Positions 1 to 7,879 are shown, counted from the first letter of the stretch. The stretch is DNA of 38,881 bases from Flammeovirgaceae bacterium UBA5585 (GCA_002425185.1 DILT01000004.1:1-38881), one strand, 5' to 3'. The notes: generated by a model from the letters alone, not told the origin. Numbers and translations are program-made.

Positions 1-92
1 TTGAAATGTAGTTTGGTTTTACTAACTTCGTTTCGCACACGTTGGACGAATACGGCTTCGATAACCGCAGGCGTCATAAACCCAAAACGTTG
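1..92. repeat. Partial cassette-boundary (attC-like) repeat
   Basis: This is the right-hand end of a repeat of which a second copy lies at about 709-886. Positions 4-17 match 777-790 at 13 of 14 bases, and 76-92 match 870-886 at 16 of 17, ending in a shared AAAACGTTG. The segment holds no convincing gene. It is read as the tail of a cassette boundary whose left part lies outside the window. Seen directly: the repeat matches. Inferred: the recombination-site role. Confidence 0.5.
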
Positions 93-724
93 GTGGCCAT
101 AGTTCAAGGACGACATGACAGAGAAACAGCGACAAAGACTAAGAGACAAAATTGAAAAGATAAAGCGGACATTGACTGCTGAGAAACGTAGACTTGGATG
201 CTTTGACGACAGCCGAGGACTTCGCTACGTACCGACTGAATTGTATGTGAAACTTGGTGACTTTAAAGCAGGACTAAAATATTTGAAGTGGTTCGACAAG
301 AACTTTCCAGACGACAGTGGATTTCCTGAATTCCTTTTTGAGTCGACCATTATTTTGTTCAAAACCGACAATATTAAAAAGGCAGAAGAAAAAGCTCTTA
401 AGACTTATTTTTCAAACACATTTCTATTCGACAAGTATTTTTTAAGAGAGTCCGAATCACTTGACAAAATCACTAATTCAAATACACAAGAACTGGACTG
501 GCTTAAAGACTTTCATTTAACGCATGACCAAGACGACTTACTAGAATTTAGTGATTGGCTGAACAAGTTTACAAAGACTGAAAAATTCAAACGAACGGTT
601 GACGAGTTTAACGAAATAAAAAAAGAACTTGAAACGGAACCAGTTGGACAAAGAAGATCTCAGCTTGTAAATCGACTGTACAATCTGATTTAAAAGAGAT
701 TGAGATAGAACTACGGCCACCAAC
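89..724. repeat. Inverted repeat pair enclosing one cassette-like gene
   Basis: A 16-base arm at 89-104 (GTTGGTGGCCATAGTT) is the reverse complement of 709-724 at 15 of 16 positions, and the pair encloses the single gene at 115-693. In integrons, the cut inside the R' core (G^TT) leaves one arm of a cassette's own attC upstream of its gene and the other arm downstream, which gives exactly this geometry. The cores here (GTTGGTG and CACCAAC) fit the canonical GTTRRRY/RYYYAAC only loosely. The element could therefore belong to another cassette-like system. Confidence 0.6.
115..693 (+). CDS. Cassette-borne hypothetical protein
   Basis: A 192-residue soluble protein of unknown function with no signal peptide or membrane segment. 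The N-terminal 30 residues are very basic and probably helical. The middle holds aromatic, helix-rich segments (GLKYLKWFDKNFPDD, then AEEKALKTYF) reminiscent of tetratricopeptide-like helical hairpins, but no clear TPR consensus is present. The C-terminus is charged and helical. The ATG at 115 lies just inside the left inverted-repeat arm (89-104) and the stop 15 bases before the right arm (709-724), so the gene fills its cassette as a mobile cassette gene would. It is AT-richer in feel than the metabolic genes further right. No function is proposed. Confidence 0.75.
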   Translation: MTEKQRQRLRDKIEKIKRTLTAEKRRLGCFDDSRGLRYVPTELYVKLGDFKAGLKYLKWFDKNFPDDSGFPEFLFESTIILFKTDNIKKAEEKALKTYFSNTFLFDKYFLRESESLDKITNSNTQELDWLKDFHLTHDQDDLLEFSDWLNKFTKTEKFKRTVDEFNEIKKELETEPVGQRRSQLVNRLYNLI

Positions 725-887
725 AGCAGCTATTTGCAATTGCGGGGTTTGGTGTTAATTTAAAGTTTATGTTTCAAAATGTAGTTCGGTCACGGGGGAC
801 AATTTTACAACAGGTCGGCTTTAACATTCCGCTGCGCTCCATTATAAGCCCTCCTACTCCCGCAACTAAATAAACACAAAACGTTGT
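709..887. repeat. attC-like cassette boundary with two nested arm pairs
   Basis: This stretch follows the first cassette gene. The outer arm, 709-724, pairs with 89-104. An inner arm, 746-762 (GGTTTGGTGTTAATTTA), is the reverse complement of 867-883 (TAAATAAACACAAAACG) at 14 of 17 bases, and the sequence runs into GTT at 883-885. That mirrors the L''/L' and R''/R' nesting of an integron attC site of about 170 bases. Together with 888-1110 it accounts for the 417 gene-free bases before the lipoprotein gene. Seen: the pairings. Inferred: the recombination function. Confidence 0.45.
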
Positions 888-925
888 GCACCATGCCGCG
901 CGGACAAAATTCCGTGCTTCGAACA

Positions 926-983
926 TTGGCACTTTTGCTTGCCGCACATTCCCACGAGACACCAAAGCAAGCAAAAGAGCCAA
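926..983. repeat. 17-bp stem-loop in gene-free cassette DNA
   Basis: The arm at 926-942 is complementary to 967-983 at 16 of 17 positions (arm TTGGCACTTTTGCTTGC), with a 24-base loop. It has no T-tract, so it does not look like an intrinsic terminator. It sits between the boundary ending near 887 and the lipoprotein gene at 1111. The rest of 888-1110 shows no supported gene. Confidence 0.6.
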
Positions 984-1110
984 ACTTTACTCTGACAAAT
1001 AATAATAGCGAAAAAGATTAGCTTCTTAGTTCAATACTTTTAAATTCGAATCAATTAAAATAAGGTTCCCAACTCATATCGCAAAAAATGTGTCTAAGTA
1101 AGAAACTGCT

Positions 1111-1593
1111 ATGAAAACAATGACAAAAATAAAGCTCGCAATGATTGCAATCATTTTACTTCTAATAAGTGCATGCGGCAACAATGAAGTAGACTTGTCA
1201 AAATCTTGTATTAAGGGTCGAATTCCAGATAACATGATTTATAAAGCGATTTATGATGAATGTTATCAAGACGCTTTATGGATTGAAGTACTAAGTGATG
1301 CTTCTTTAGGGAAGAATGTAAAAATATTCACTCCATCTCCAACAGGGAATCCTAGCTCTCCAATAGAGTACACAAATGTCATTGAGGTTCCACTGCCTGA
1401 TATCTTCAGAAACAATGCGCAAATAGATACTCTGTTTGGTAAAGAAGTTTACTTTCAATATAGGATTGCCAGCAATGAAGAAAAGAATTCAATTAGGAAT
1501 AGTTCATGTAATGAAATATACGACACGTACAAAGTACCATTTCTTGTTATTGCATATTTTTCCTTCAATGAATGTCCTAAATCGGAGCAATAA
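1111..1593 (+). CDS. Small lipoprotein, unknown function
   Basis: A 160-residue protein with a classic lipoprotein signal: basic N-terminus (MKTMTKIK), hydrophobic core, and lipobox ISAC with the lipidated Cys at residue 22. The mature part carries further Cys near the middle and end (including SSCNEIY and NECPKSEQ), suggesting disulfides in an exported protein. No known domain is recognised. Its end overlaps the probable start of the downstream antitoxin-like gene (ATG at 1568) in another frame. It lies in the cassette-like strip and is probably an accessory gene. Confidence 0.7.
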   Translation: MKTMTKIKLAMIAIILLLISACGNNEVDLSKSCIKGRIPDNMIYKAIYDECYQDALWIEVLSDASLGKNVKIFTPSPTGNPSSPIEYTNVIEVPLPDIFRNNAQIDTLFGKEVYFQYRIASNEEKNSIRNSSCNEIYDTYKVPFLVIAYFSFNECPKSEQ

Positions 1594-1867
1594 AATCCAA
1601 GGATATTTTGAAAGCCGACACGGAAAAATTGGAACCAAAAAACGGACAGACTTTGAAATCAAAGCCAAGTCATTCGCCATTGGAGAAATAATTAAAGAAG
1701 AGAGACGGCTTGCTAATATGACGCAAGACGAACTAGCAGTAAAAACTGGGACAAAGAAAAGTTTTATTTCAAGAATTGAGAACGGACATAGCGACATTCA
1801 ATTATCAACTTTGTTTAAATTACTTGAACTGGGACTTGGGAGAAAGATATCGTTGACGATTGAGTGA
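1568..1867 (+). CDS. XRE-family HigA-like antitoxin (orphan)
   Basis: A 99-residue DNA-binding protein. The HTH spans roughly residues 38-92, with the typical series TQDELAVKTGTKKSFISRIENG followed by a conserved helix (STLFKLLELGLGRKISLTI). The preceding HGKIGTKKRTDFE stretch resembles HigA antitoxins of HigBA modules in Bacteroidota. ATG 1568 was chosen because it gives the family's usual length of about 95-100 residues; an earlier in-frame ATG at 1436 would lie deep inside the lipoprotein gene. The start overlaps the lipoprotein's last 26 bases. No HigB-like toxin gene flanks it, so it is either an orphan antitoxin or a stand-alone regulator captured in a cassette. Confidence 0.75.
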   Translation: MNVLNRSNKIQGYFESRHGKIGTKKRTDFEIKAKSFAIGEIIKEERRLANMTQDELAVKTGTKKSFISRIENGHSDIQLSTLFKLLELGLGRKISLTIE

Positions 1868-2303
1868 AGAGAAGGGTACGCGCTACAACACCAGGTTTGT
1901 TTAATGGCGGGCGACCGTGTCGTCCGTAGTGTCAACAAGTTTATTTATATTCGTGTAGGCGGACAAATCCGTTGGATTTATCCGCCACTAAAAAAAACCA
2001 AAACTTATAAAGACTCATCTCCACAGACAGTAAAGTGACTTTTGACTTGGTCTTTTATAAAGTTTGTTGTACGAGGATACGCGAACTAAATTTTGATTTT
2101 AAAACAAGAGCACTTTGACAATTGACTTCTAACTCAAATTCGTGTACGCGGACTCGCGGGAAAGTTTCAGACTTCTGAATAATTGACAACGGATTCTTAA
2201 TAAAATTCAGTGCCGCGCGCAGGCCGACCAACCCGACAACGTTTTGTAAAAGTGGAGCCACTGCAGCATGCGAATTCCTCGCACAGTATCTGAGGATTCC
2301 CTT
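1868..2303. other. Gene-free cassette-like intergenic region
   Basis: These 436 bases carry no supported ORF. They contain boundary-like sequence after the antitoxin gene (CTACAACACCAGGTTTG near 1883), a strong hairpin at 1958-1986, several phrases repeated with variation (ATTCGTGTAGGCGGAC near 1950 and ATTCGTGTACGCGGAC near 2138), and a GACAACGTTTTG segment near 2236-2247 that resembles the AAACGTTG ends seen further left. The strip ends where the convergent paaN gene begins. Confidence 0.5.
1958..1986. repeat. 13-bp hairpin with GTT loop
   Basis: GGCGGACAAATCC at 1958-1970 pairs with GGATTTATCCGCC at 1974-1986 at 12 of 13 positions around a 3-base GTT loop. It is followed by ACTAAAAAAAACC rather than a T-run, so on the plus strand it is not a standard terminator. 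It lies in the cassette-like region downstream of the antitoxin gene. Confidence 0.65.
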
Positions 2304-3974
2304 TTAACCCACAGGCACCGGCTCTCTATGACCTACCCACGTAAATCGTTTCACTACGTATTCAGGATTGGTGAACGATGCATTTCCAGAAGGATTTCCA
2401 CCGGTGACATGAAAATCAGAAAAGCCTGCATTCTGGTTCATGTAAATACCTCCCACCAGGTTGAACGAAACTGGTGTTGCCGCCAATGCCATTTCATCCG
2501 CAATTCTATCGCGAACAGAAGCATCCGTAGTATACGCCCCACACGAAATTGCTCCATGGTGAATAGCCATTTCTTGAGCCAATTGTATGGAATGATCGGT
2601 ATTCTTTGTTTTTATTAGCAAAACAATTGGGCCAAATAATTCTTTGCTGAAAGCATCCTTGTTTGAAGCATTAACCTCCACAACTACTGGTGTGTTAGTG
2701 CGGGCATTTTTAAACATCGGGTTTGCAACACTACGCGACTTTAACCAAACCTTTCCTGGTAAATTCTCGGCATCTAAAACGCGGATACAGGTATTCTTAT
2801 TCTGTATTGCCCCAAGTACAAATGGCCCTGCCTTCGGATTATCTACTAGACTATTGATATTATCGACAATTTTTTGTGCAAACTCTTCAAAGCTTACTAC
2901 ACCATTGGGTGTTTTAATTCCACCTTCAGGAATATAAAAATTTTGTGGAGCAGTACACATTTGACCTGAATATAAGGATACAGAAAATGCAAGGTTGCCC
3001 GCCACCTTGTCTGCATCAACAACAGAGTCAACGATTACAGAATTAACACCCGTCTTTTCTGTAAAAACCATCTTACCGGGTAAGGCTTCCAGGTAGCTTC
3101 CAAATAACGAGTTACCGGTAAAGTCAATTAGCTTTACATCCGGATGTTCAGCCAATTGTTTAGTGATTGTGCTCTCAAATGTATCCACAGCTAACTGACA
3201 AATATTAATGTCAAGATTATTCTCTGCTAATACATTTTGAATTTCCGCCACAACGATGGCAATTGGCAACACAGATCCGGGGTGCGGTTTAACAATTACC
3301 GGGTTGCCGGTAATCAAACTGGCATACAGTCCTGGAACGGTATTCCAGGTGGGAAAGGTTGAACAACCAATAACCAGCGAAACACCTTTTGGCACCACGT
3401 GCCACTCTTTATTTAACTGAATATTGAATTTACCCATTGGCTTATCCCAAAGGATTGAAGTTGGAAATCGTTGTAACTCCTCGTACCCTGCCGCTATGGC
3501 CTCAAGTGCACGATCGGCAGCATGAGGGCCCGATGCCTGGAACGCCATCATATACCCCTGCCCGGTAGTGTGCATGGTTGCGTAGGCGATTTCAAAAAAC
3601 CTGGCTTTAACGCGTTCAAGCGATTCAATTAAGATTCCTGCACGCTCCTGCGCATTGACTTTTCGCCAAATATGATAAGCAGATTTCGCACGGGTAATCA
3701 AAGTATCAACCGGAAAGGCAGGATACTTTACACCTAACTGTTCCTGTGTGTACGGTGATTCTTCAACACCGATCCAGCTCGTTGCACCTTCCTGCTTCAA
3801 TTCCTGGAACTTCGTATTCAGTGAAGCTTTAAATTTCTCCTGACCTTCTGCATCAGCCTTTTCGCCATAAATTGCCGGTGCAGGATGCTCAGGATAAGCA
3901 GCAAAAAAAGTTCGCTTATGAAGTGCGTCTATAGCGTTGGTTAATAATGCTTCGTGCTTTTTAAATAAACTCAT
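2304..3974 (-). CDS. paaN: PaaN-type aldehyde dehydrogenase
   Basis: A 556-residue aldehyde dehydrogenase-superfamily protein resembling the PaaN family annotated with phenylacetate degradation. The Rossmann-region signature (CSTFPTWNTVPGLYASLITG, then NPVIVKPHPG) lies near residues 203-235, a catalytic-base Glu in FTEKTG near 305, and the nucleophilic Cys in SGQMCTAP near 337. ATG 3974 is chosen; the 5-codon extension would need a TTG and overlap the preceding gene's stop. That gene ends 1 base upstream, implying translational coupling. No other paa genes (ring epoxidase, PaaK ligase) are present, so the substrate cannot be fixed from context. Confidence 0.82.
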   Translation of the reverse strand: MSLFKKHEALLTNAIDALHKRTFFAAYPEHPAPAIYGEKADAEGQEKFKASLNTKFQELKQEGATSWIGVEESPYTQEQLGVKYPAFPVDTLITRAKSAYHIWRKVNAQERAGILIESLERVKARFFEIAYATMHTTGQGYMMAFQASGPHAADRALEAIAAGYEELQRFPTSILWDKPMGKFNIQLNKEWHVVPKGVSLVIGCSTFPTWNTVPGLYASLITGNPVIVKPHPGSVLPIAIVVAEIQNVLAENNLDINICQLAVDTFESTITKQLAEHPDVKLIDFTGNSLFGSYLEALPGKMVFTEKTGVNSVIVDSVVDADKVAGNLAFSVSLYSGQMCTAPQNFYIPEGGIKTPNGVVSFEEFAQKIVDNINSLVDNPKAGPFVLGAIQNKNTCIRVLDAENLPGKVWLKSRSVANPMFKNARTNTPVVVEVNASNKDAFSKELFGPIVLLIKTKNTDHSIQLAQEMAIHHGAISCGAYTTDASVRDRIADEMALAATPVSFNLVGGIYMNQNAGFSDFHVTGGNPSGNASFTNPEYVVKRFTWVGHREPVPVG

Positions 3975-3975
3975 A

Positions 3976-4467
3976 CTATCTAAGTTCAAATTGTTTAGTT
4001 TTCAATCGCGTCAATACTTGCGTGGCAAGTTTTTTACTTTGGTTAGGTCTTGGTGCATCACCGATGGCAATCATCACATAGTAATCTCCATCTCTTACCC
4101 ATAATTGCTGGGCATCTGGTCCGTTTAAAACATATGCCTCCTCGCCCACATTGTTGACTTTCTCGGCAGACCGAACCTTGTCATACTCCTCGGCAGATGG
4201 AAATACGATGTAACCGAAATGCACTTCGCCATCAAATTCATACCCTAAAAATGAACACCCTCGCCCGCCAAGATACTCCTCCTCCACCTCTTTAGGAATT
4301 TCTGAAAGTTTACTTTCCAGTGCCTCTTCAATTTCAGCTTTGGTTACACAACCACAAATTCCATCAAAGGTTTCTTGCTCAATGCCCGGAAAATTCTGAT
4401 TGCCATCTTTTTTCTGACCACAGGAAATCACTGTAAAGGCAAGCAGGTAAATCAAATAATGTTTCAT
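3976..4467 (-). CDS. Lipoprotein of unknown function
   Basis: A 163-residue exported protein with lipobox VISC and lipidated Cys at residue 16. The mature part has CGC at 38-40 and a further Cys at 71 (GRGCSFLGYE). The order 'KAEIEEAL ... CSFL ... VGEEAYV ... LWVRDGDYYV' resembles DUF3558-like domains of envelope lipoproteins, but this is only a family-style resemblance. It lies 20 bases downstream of the DUF4197 gene and 1 base upstream of paaN on the same strand, so the three are probably cotranscribed. The function is unknown. Confidence 0.75.
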   Translation of the reverse strand: MKHYLIYLLAFTVISCGQKKDGNQNFPGIEQETFDGICGCVTKAEIEEALESKLSEIPKEVEEEYLGGRGCSFLGYEFDGEVHFGYIVFPSAEEYDKVRSAEKVNNVGEEAYVLNGPDAQQLWVRDGDYYVMIAIGDAPRPNQSKKLATQVLTRLKTKQFELR

Positions 4468-4487
4468 GACTAATTATATGTTATAGC

Positions 4488-5204
4488 CTATTTGTTATAA
4501 CCAAAAACTTTCTTCAACAAATCTGAGGTTCGGGCCAATGGATCTTCGCGGATTTTCTTCTCTTCACCGGCAATCAGTAGAAACAATCCATCCATGGCTT
4601 TGTTTGTGGCATAATCGTTTAAGTCTGGATTAACCTTTTCCACCAGCGGAATTTTATTATAGGTGCCAACTAAATCGCCATAGTATTTCGTAGCGTTAAC
4701 TTTATTCAGTGAATTGGCAATTACCGGTTGAAATTTTTCATAAAGTTGGGTGGATGTAGTACGCTTCAAATATTCGGTAGCTGCATTGTCATCGCCCTTT
4801 AAAATATTCCAGGCATCCTGGATGGTCATCTGCCTGATGGCGCTGATAAAAATCGGCTTGGCTTCCCTGGCGGCATCCTCAGCCCCCCGGTTTAGGGTCA
4901 TAACAAATTTATCAACCTCACCACCCAAGCCCATCTGACGAAGCCTGTCCTCTACGCGTTTTATATCTGGCGGAAAAGGGATTTTAATTTGTGGATTTTT
5001 AAAAAAACCATCCAATTGCGATGCCTGATCGGAACCTGTAGATATCCCTTTAATAAGAGCTTCCTTCAGGCCTTCTGCAACTTCTGCGGTAGTTAGGGGC
5101 TGATTTCCACCTACCGATTTATTTAAATCGCCTAATGCCTGATTAATCTGCGTGGACGTACAAGCGCTCAGGAGTAACACCATTGCCCAACCAAAATATT
5201 TCAT
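4488..5204 (-). CDS. DUF4197 family lipoprotein
   Basis: A 238-residue protein beginning MKYFGWAMVLLLSAC, with lipidated Cys at 15. The body matches the DUF4197 pattern: an N-terminal 'LTTAEVAEGLKEALIKGISTG' helix, a 'PPDIKRVEDRLRQMGLGGEVDKFV' segment, a repeated helical core (NRGAEDAAREAKPIF, DAWNILKGDDNAATEYLKRTT) and a C-terminal 'NKAMDGLF' helix. The role of the family is unknown. ATG 5204 is preferred over an in-frame start at 5240 because it places the signal peptide at the N-terminus. It lies 47 bases after the lactate oxidase-like gene, probably in the same operon. Confidence 0.85.
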   Translation of the reverse strand: MKYFGWAMVLLLSACTSTQINQALGDLNKSVGGNQPLTTAEVAEGLKEALIKGISTGSDQASQLDGFFKNPQIKIPFPPDIKRVEDRLRQMGLGGEVDKFVMTLNRGAEDAAREAKPIFISAIRQMTIQDAWNILKGDDNAATEYLKRTTSTQLYEKFQPVIANSLNKVNATKYYGDLVGTYNKIPLVEKVNPDLNDYATNKAMDGLFLLIAGEEKKIREDPLARTSDLLKKVFGYNK

Positions 5205-5251
5205 AGTACCTTTATTTAAGGCGACTAAATTACCGAACAAATTTCAATATC

Positions 5252-6523
5252 CTACTCACCTGGCTGAAGCGTATCACGGGTAATTTCAGCAATGTTTTTA
5301 CAGCCTGCCAGCCCCATGGTAAGTTCAAAATCAGCCAGGAAATTGCGCAGAACTTCATAAACACCTTCTTCACCGGCAAGGGTTAATCCATAAACATAAG
5401 GCCGACCAATACAAACAGCTTTTGCCCCCAGGGCAAGTGCCTTAAAAACATCAGCACCTCCACGCACGCCACTGTCTAACAATACCGGAACTTTTCCATT
5501 CACTGCTTCAACTATAGCGGGTAGTGCATCCAATGTTGCTACAGAGCCATCAACCTGCCGGCCACCATGATTGGAAACCAGAATACCATCAACACCAAAA
5601 TCCAACGCTTTACGTGCATCATCCCGATGTAAAATTCCCTTCAATACAATTGGCAGTTTTGTATGCTCTCGAAGAAATTTTAAATCTTCCCAGGTTGTAG
5701 ATGGGTTCGAATAGATATTGATAAATTGTTGTACTGCCTTGACGGGTTTTCCGGAACGGAGTTTTTTTAAAAAACCGCTTCCCGGATAATTGTTTACCAT
5801 GCTTACCAGGCCCATTATTGTTTGCCAGGTTATGGCTTGTTTCGGCTTTTCACCTGGTTCGAATGCATCCATCAATTTTTGAAAAACCTGATCGGAAGTA
5901 TATTGTGCAATTCCCTTCCCCTCCAAAAAGGGTAGGTATGCCATATCAAGATCGCGGGTTCTCCAGCCAAGCATGGTGGTGTCCAATGTAACCACAATAG
6001 CTGTGCAACCACAACGTTCTGCCCGCTTAACAAAACTGGAAACAAGTTCATTCGATTTACTCCAGTATAATTGAAACCAGCGGGGTGCATTACCCATCGC
6101 TGCAGCCACCTCCTCCATGGGCCGCGAGGCCTGGTTAGAAAAAATATACGGTATACCCAGTCGTGATGCGGCACGACCGACCGCAACATCAGCTTCTCTA
6201 TGCACCATCTCCAATACACCAATGGGAGAAAGCAGAAAAGGAGAAGCCAGCTTCTGCCCAAATAATTCAATACGTATATCACGTTCGCCAACATCGCGCA
6301 GCATGCGCGGAATGATTTTATATTTTTCAAAAGCATCGCGGTTTGACCGAATCGTGCTTTCTAATCCGGCACCGCCCACAATATAGGCAAATGCCTCAGG
6401 CGACATGTGTTGTTCCACTGCCGCTTCCAGGTGTTGTACATCAATTTTAATTGCAGGTTTATTACCCGAAAATCCATTCAGGTAAATTTCCCGTTGCCGA
6501 TCAAGTGCAGAACCAGAACCCAT
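5252..6523 (-). CDS. FMN-dependent alpha-hydroxyacid oxidase (lactate 2-monooxygenase-like)
   Basis: A 423-residue TIM-barrel flavoprotein of the L-lactate oxidase/dehydrogenase family, expected to oxidise a 2-hydroxyacid such as L-lactate. Family residues are visible: Tyr in FAYIVGGAG, Tyr in FQLYW, the flavin Lys in VLKGIL (about 296), the catalytic His in SNHGGRQVD (about 316), and a substrate Arg in DSGVRGGADV (about 351). The lid segment GWRTRDLDMAYLPFLEGKG followed by 'SDQVFQKL' resembles Mycobacterium lactate 2-monooxygenase more than lactate dehydrogenase LldD. No membrane anchor is seen. It is the probable first gene of the minus-strand operon, divergent from cinA. Confidence 0.85.
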   Translation of the reverse strand: MGSGSALDRQREIYLNGFSGNKPAIKIDVQHLEAAVEQHMSPEAFAYIVGGAGLESTIRSNRDAFEKYKIIPRMLRDVGERDIRIELFGQKLASPFLLSPIGVLEMVHREADVAVGRAASRLGIPYIFSNQASRPMEEVAAAMGNAPRWFQLYWSKSNELVSSFVKRAERCGCTAIVVTLDTTMLGWRTRDLDMAYLPFLEGKGIAQYTSDQVFQKLMDAFEPGEKPKQAITWQTIMGLVSMVNNYPGSGFLKKLRSGKPVKAVQQFINIYSNPSTTWEDLKFLREHTKLPIVLKGILHRDDARKALDFGVDGILVSNHGGRQVDGSVATLDALPAIVEAVNGKVPVLLDSGVRGGADVFKALALGAKAVCIGRPYVYGLTLAGEEGVYEVLRNFLADFELTMGLAGCKNIAEITRDTLQPGE

Positions 6524-6615
6524 GCTTAGAAATTTACTGTTAAAAGATACGGAATCAAGGCAACAAAATATCCATTATTTGATTTTTGTATCATCTTTGG
6601 GTTTTAACTGCTTCT

Positions 6616-7869
6616 ATGAAGAAAATCTACGCAGAAATACTCGCCATTGGCGATGAGCTTTTGTACGGCCAAACGCTTGACACCAACTCTCACTGGATAA
6701 GCGGGGAACTTGACAAAGCAGGCATAAAGGTAATACGCAGGACAACCGTTGGTGATATAGAGCAGGAAATTCTTACTGCTTTTGCAGAAGCCGAAACCCG
6801 CGCTGATATTATTTTAATTACAGGTGGCCTGGGTCCAACAAGTGACGATTTGACCAAGCCATGCTTGTGCAAATATTTCAATTGTGGGTTAGAAATAAAT
6901 CAGGAAGCCTTAACAGAAATAACTGAATTTTTTAAAAGCAGGGGACGGGAGCTTACCGAACTGAACCGCCAACAAGCTGCCCTGCCAACAGCGTGTGAAA
7001 AAATTACCAATACACTGGGCACAGCACCCGGCATGTGGTTTAATAAACGTGACAAAGTTTTTATGTCGATGCCCGGTGTACCGCATGAAATGAAAAAAAT
7101 GATGACCGATTCGGTTATTCCCAAATTGTTGGAAAAATTTAAAACACCCATCATTCAGCATCAAATCATAAAAACGGTTGGTATTGGAGAATCCTTTTTA
7201 GCAGACAAAATCTCATCGTGGGAAAAGGCGTTACCGGGTCATTTGAAACTGGCCTACCTGCCAAGCCTGGGAGAGGTAAAACTCAGGCTCACCGGAATGG
7301 GATCTTCACAGGAAGAAATTAAACATGAAATAGCAGAGTGGATTGAAAAACTAAAGCCCCTGGCAGGTGAATACATTTACGGGTATGGCGAAGAGTCTCT
7401 GGAAAGTGTAATCGGAAATTTACTTCGTGAACAAAAACTAACCATAGCGGTAGCTGAAAGCTGTACAGGCGGATACCTCTCCCACCTGATTACCTCCGTG
7501 CCTGGAAGTTCAGATTACTTTTTAGGAAGCATGATTCCCTATGCATACGAAATTAAGATGCGGCAACTCGGTGTTAAGCCCGAAACCCTCGAAAAATATG
7601 GAGCCGTTAGCGAACCTACTATTATTGAAATGGCCAACATTGTGCGTGCAAAATTCAACACAAACATTGGCGTAGCTACAAGCGGCATTGCCGGGCCCGG
7701 TGGCGCAACGCCCGAAAAACCCGTGGGCACGGTTTGGATTGCTTATTCTGATAAGCACCAAACAGTTACCCGTAAACTTCAGCTTTCCAAAGACCGGATG
7801 ATCAATATCCGTATGGCATCTATGGCTGTGCTTAATCTGATACGGTTAAGTTTACCATCAAAATCCTGA
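6616..7869 (+). CDS. cinA: CinA-family nicotinamide-nucleotide amidohydrolase
   Basis: A 417-residue two-domain protein. The N-terminal COG1058 (MoCF-like) domain shows GDELLYGQTLDTNSHWI and ITGGLGPTSDDLT, and is linked in this family to ADP-ribose pyrophosphatase activity. The C-terminal PncC domain, from about residue 265, shows AESCTGGYLS (nucleophile Ser near 282) and ATSGIAGPGG, typical of NMN deamidase in pyridine-nucleotide salvage. ATG 6616 is chosen over an in-frame TTG at 6586 because the family begins at KKIYAEILAIGDE. Length is normal. The gene stands alone, divergent from the lactate oxidase gene. Confidence 0.93.
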   Translation: MKKIYAEILAIGDELLYGQTLDTNSHWISGELDKAGIKVIRRTTVGDIEQEILTAFAEAETRADIILITGGLGPTSDDLTKPCLCKYFNCGLEINQEALTEITEFFKSRGRELTELNRQQAALPTACEKITNTLGTAPGMWFNKRDKVFMSMPGVPHEMKKMMTDSVIPKLLEKFKTPIIQHQIIKTVGIGESFLADKISSWEKALPGHLKLAYLPSLGEVKLRLTGMGSSQEEIKHEIAEWIEKLKPLAGEYIYGYGEESLESVIGNLLREQKLTIAVAESCTGGYLSHLITSVPGSSDYFLGSMIPYAYEIKMRQLGVKPETLEKYGAVSEPTIIEMANIVRAKFNTNIGVATSGIAGPGGATPEKPVGTVWIAYSDKHQTVTRKLQLSKDRMINIRMASMAVLNLIRLSLPSKS

Positions 7870-7879
7870 AAAATTTTGT

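Noticed and set aside
2240..2275. Terminator for the paaN operon
   Set aside because: The AGTGG/CCACT pair has too short a loop, and the stem is only 5 bp, so I could not support a terminator for this operon.
5872..6336. 154-residue minus-strand frame inside the lactate oxidase-like gene
   Set aside because: Same strand but different frame from a fully motif-supported gene; Trp/Arg-rich nonsense composition.
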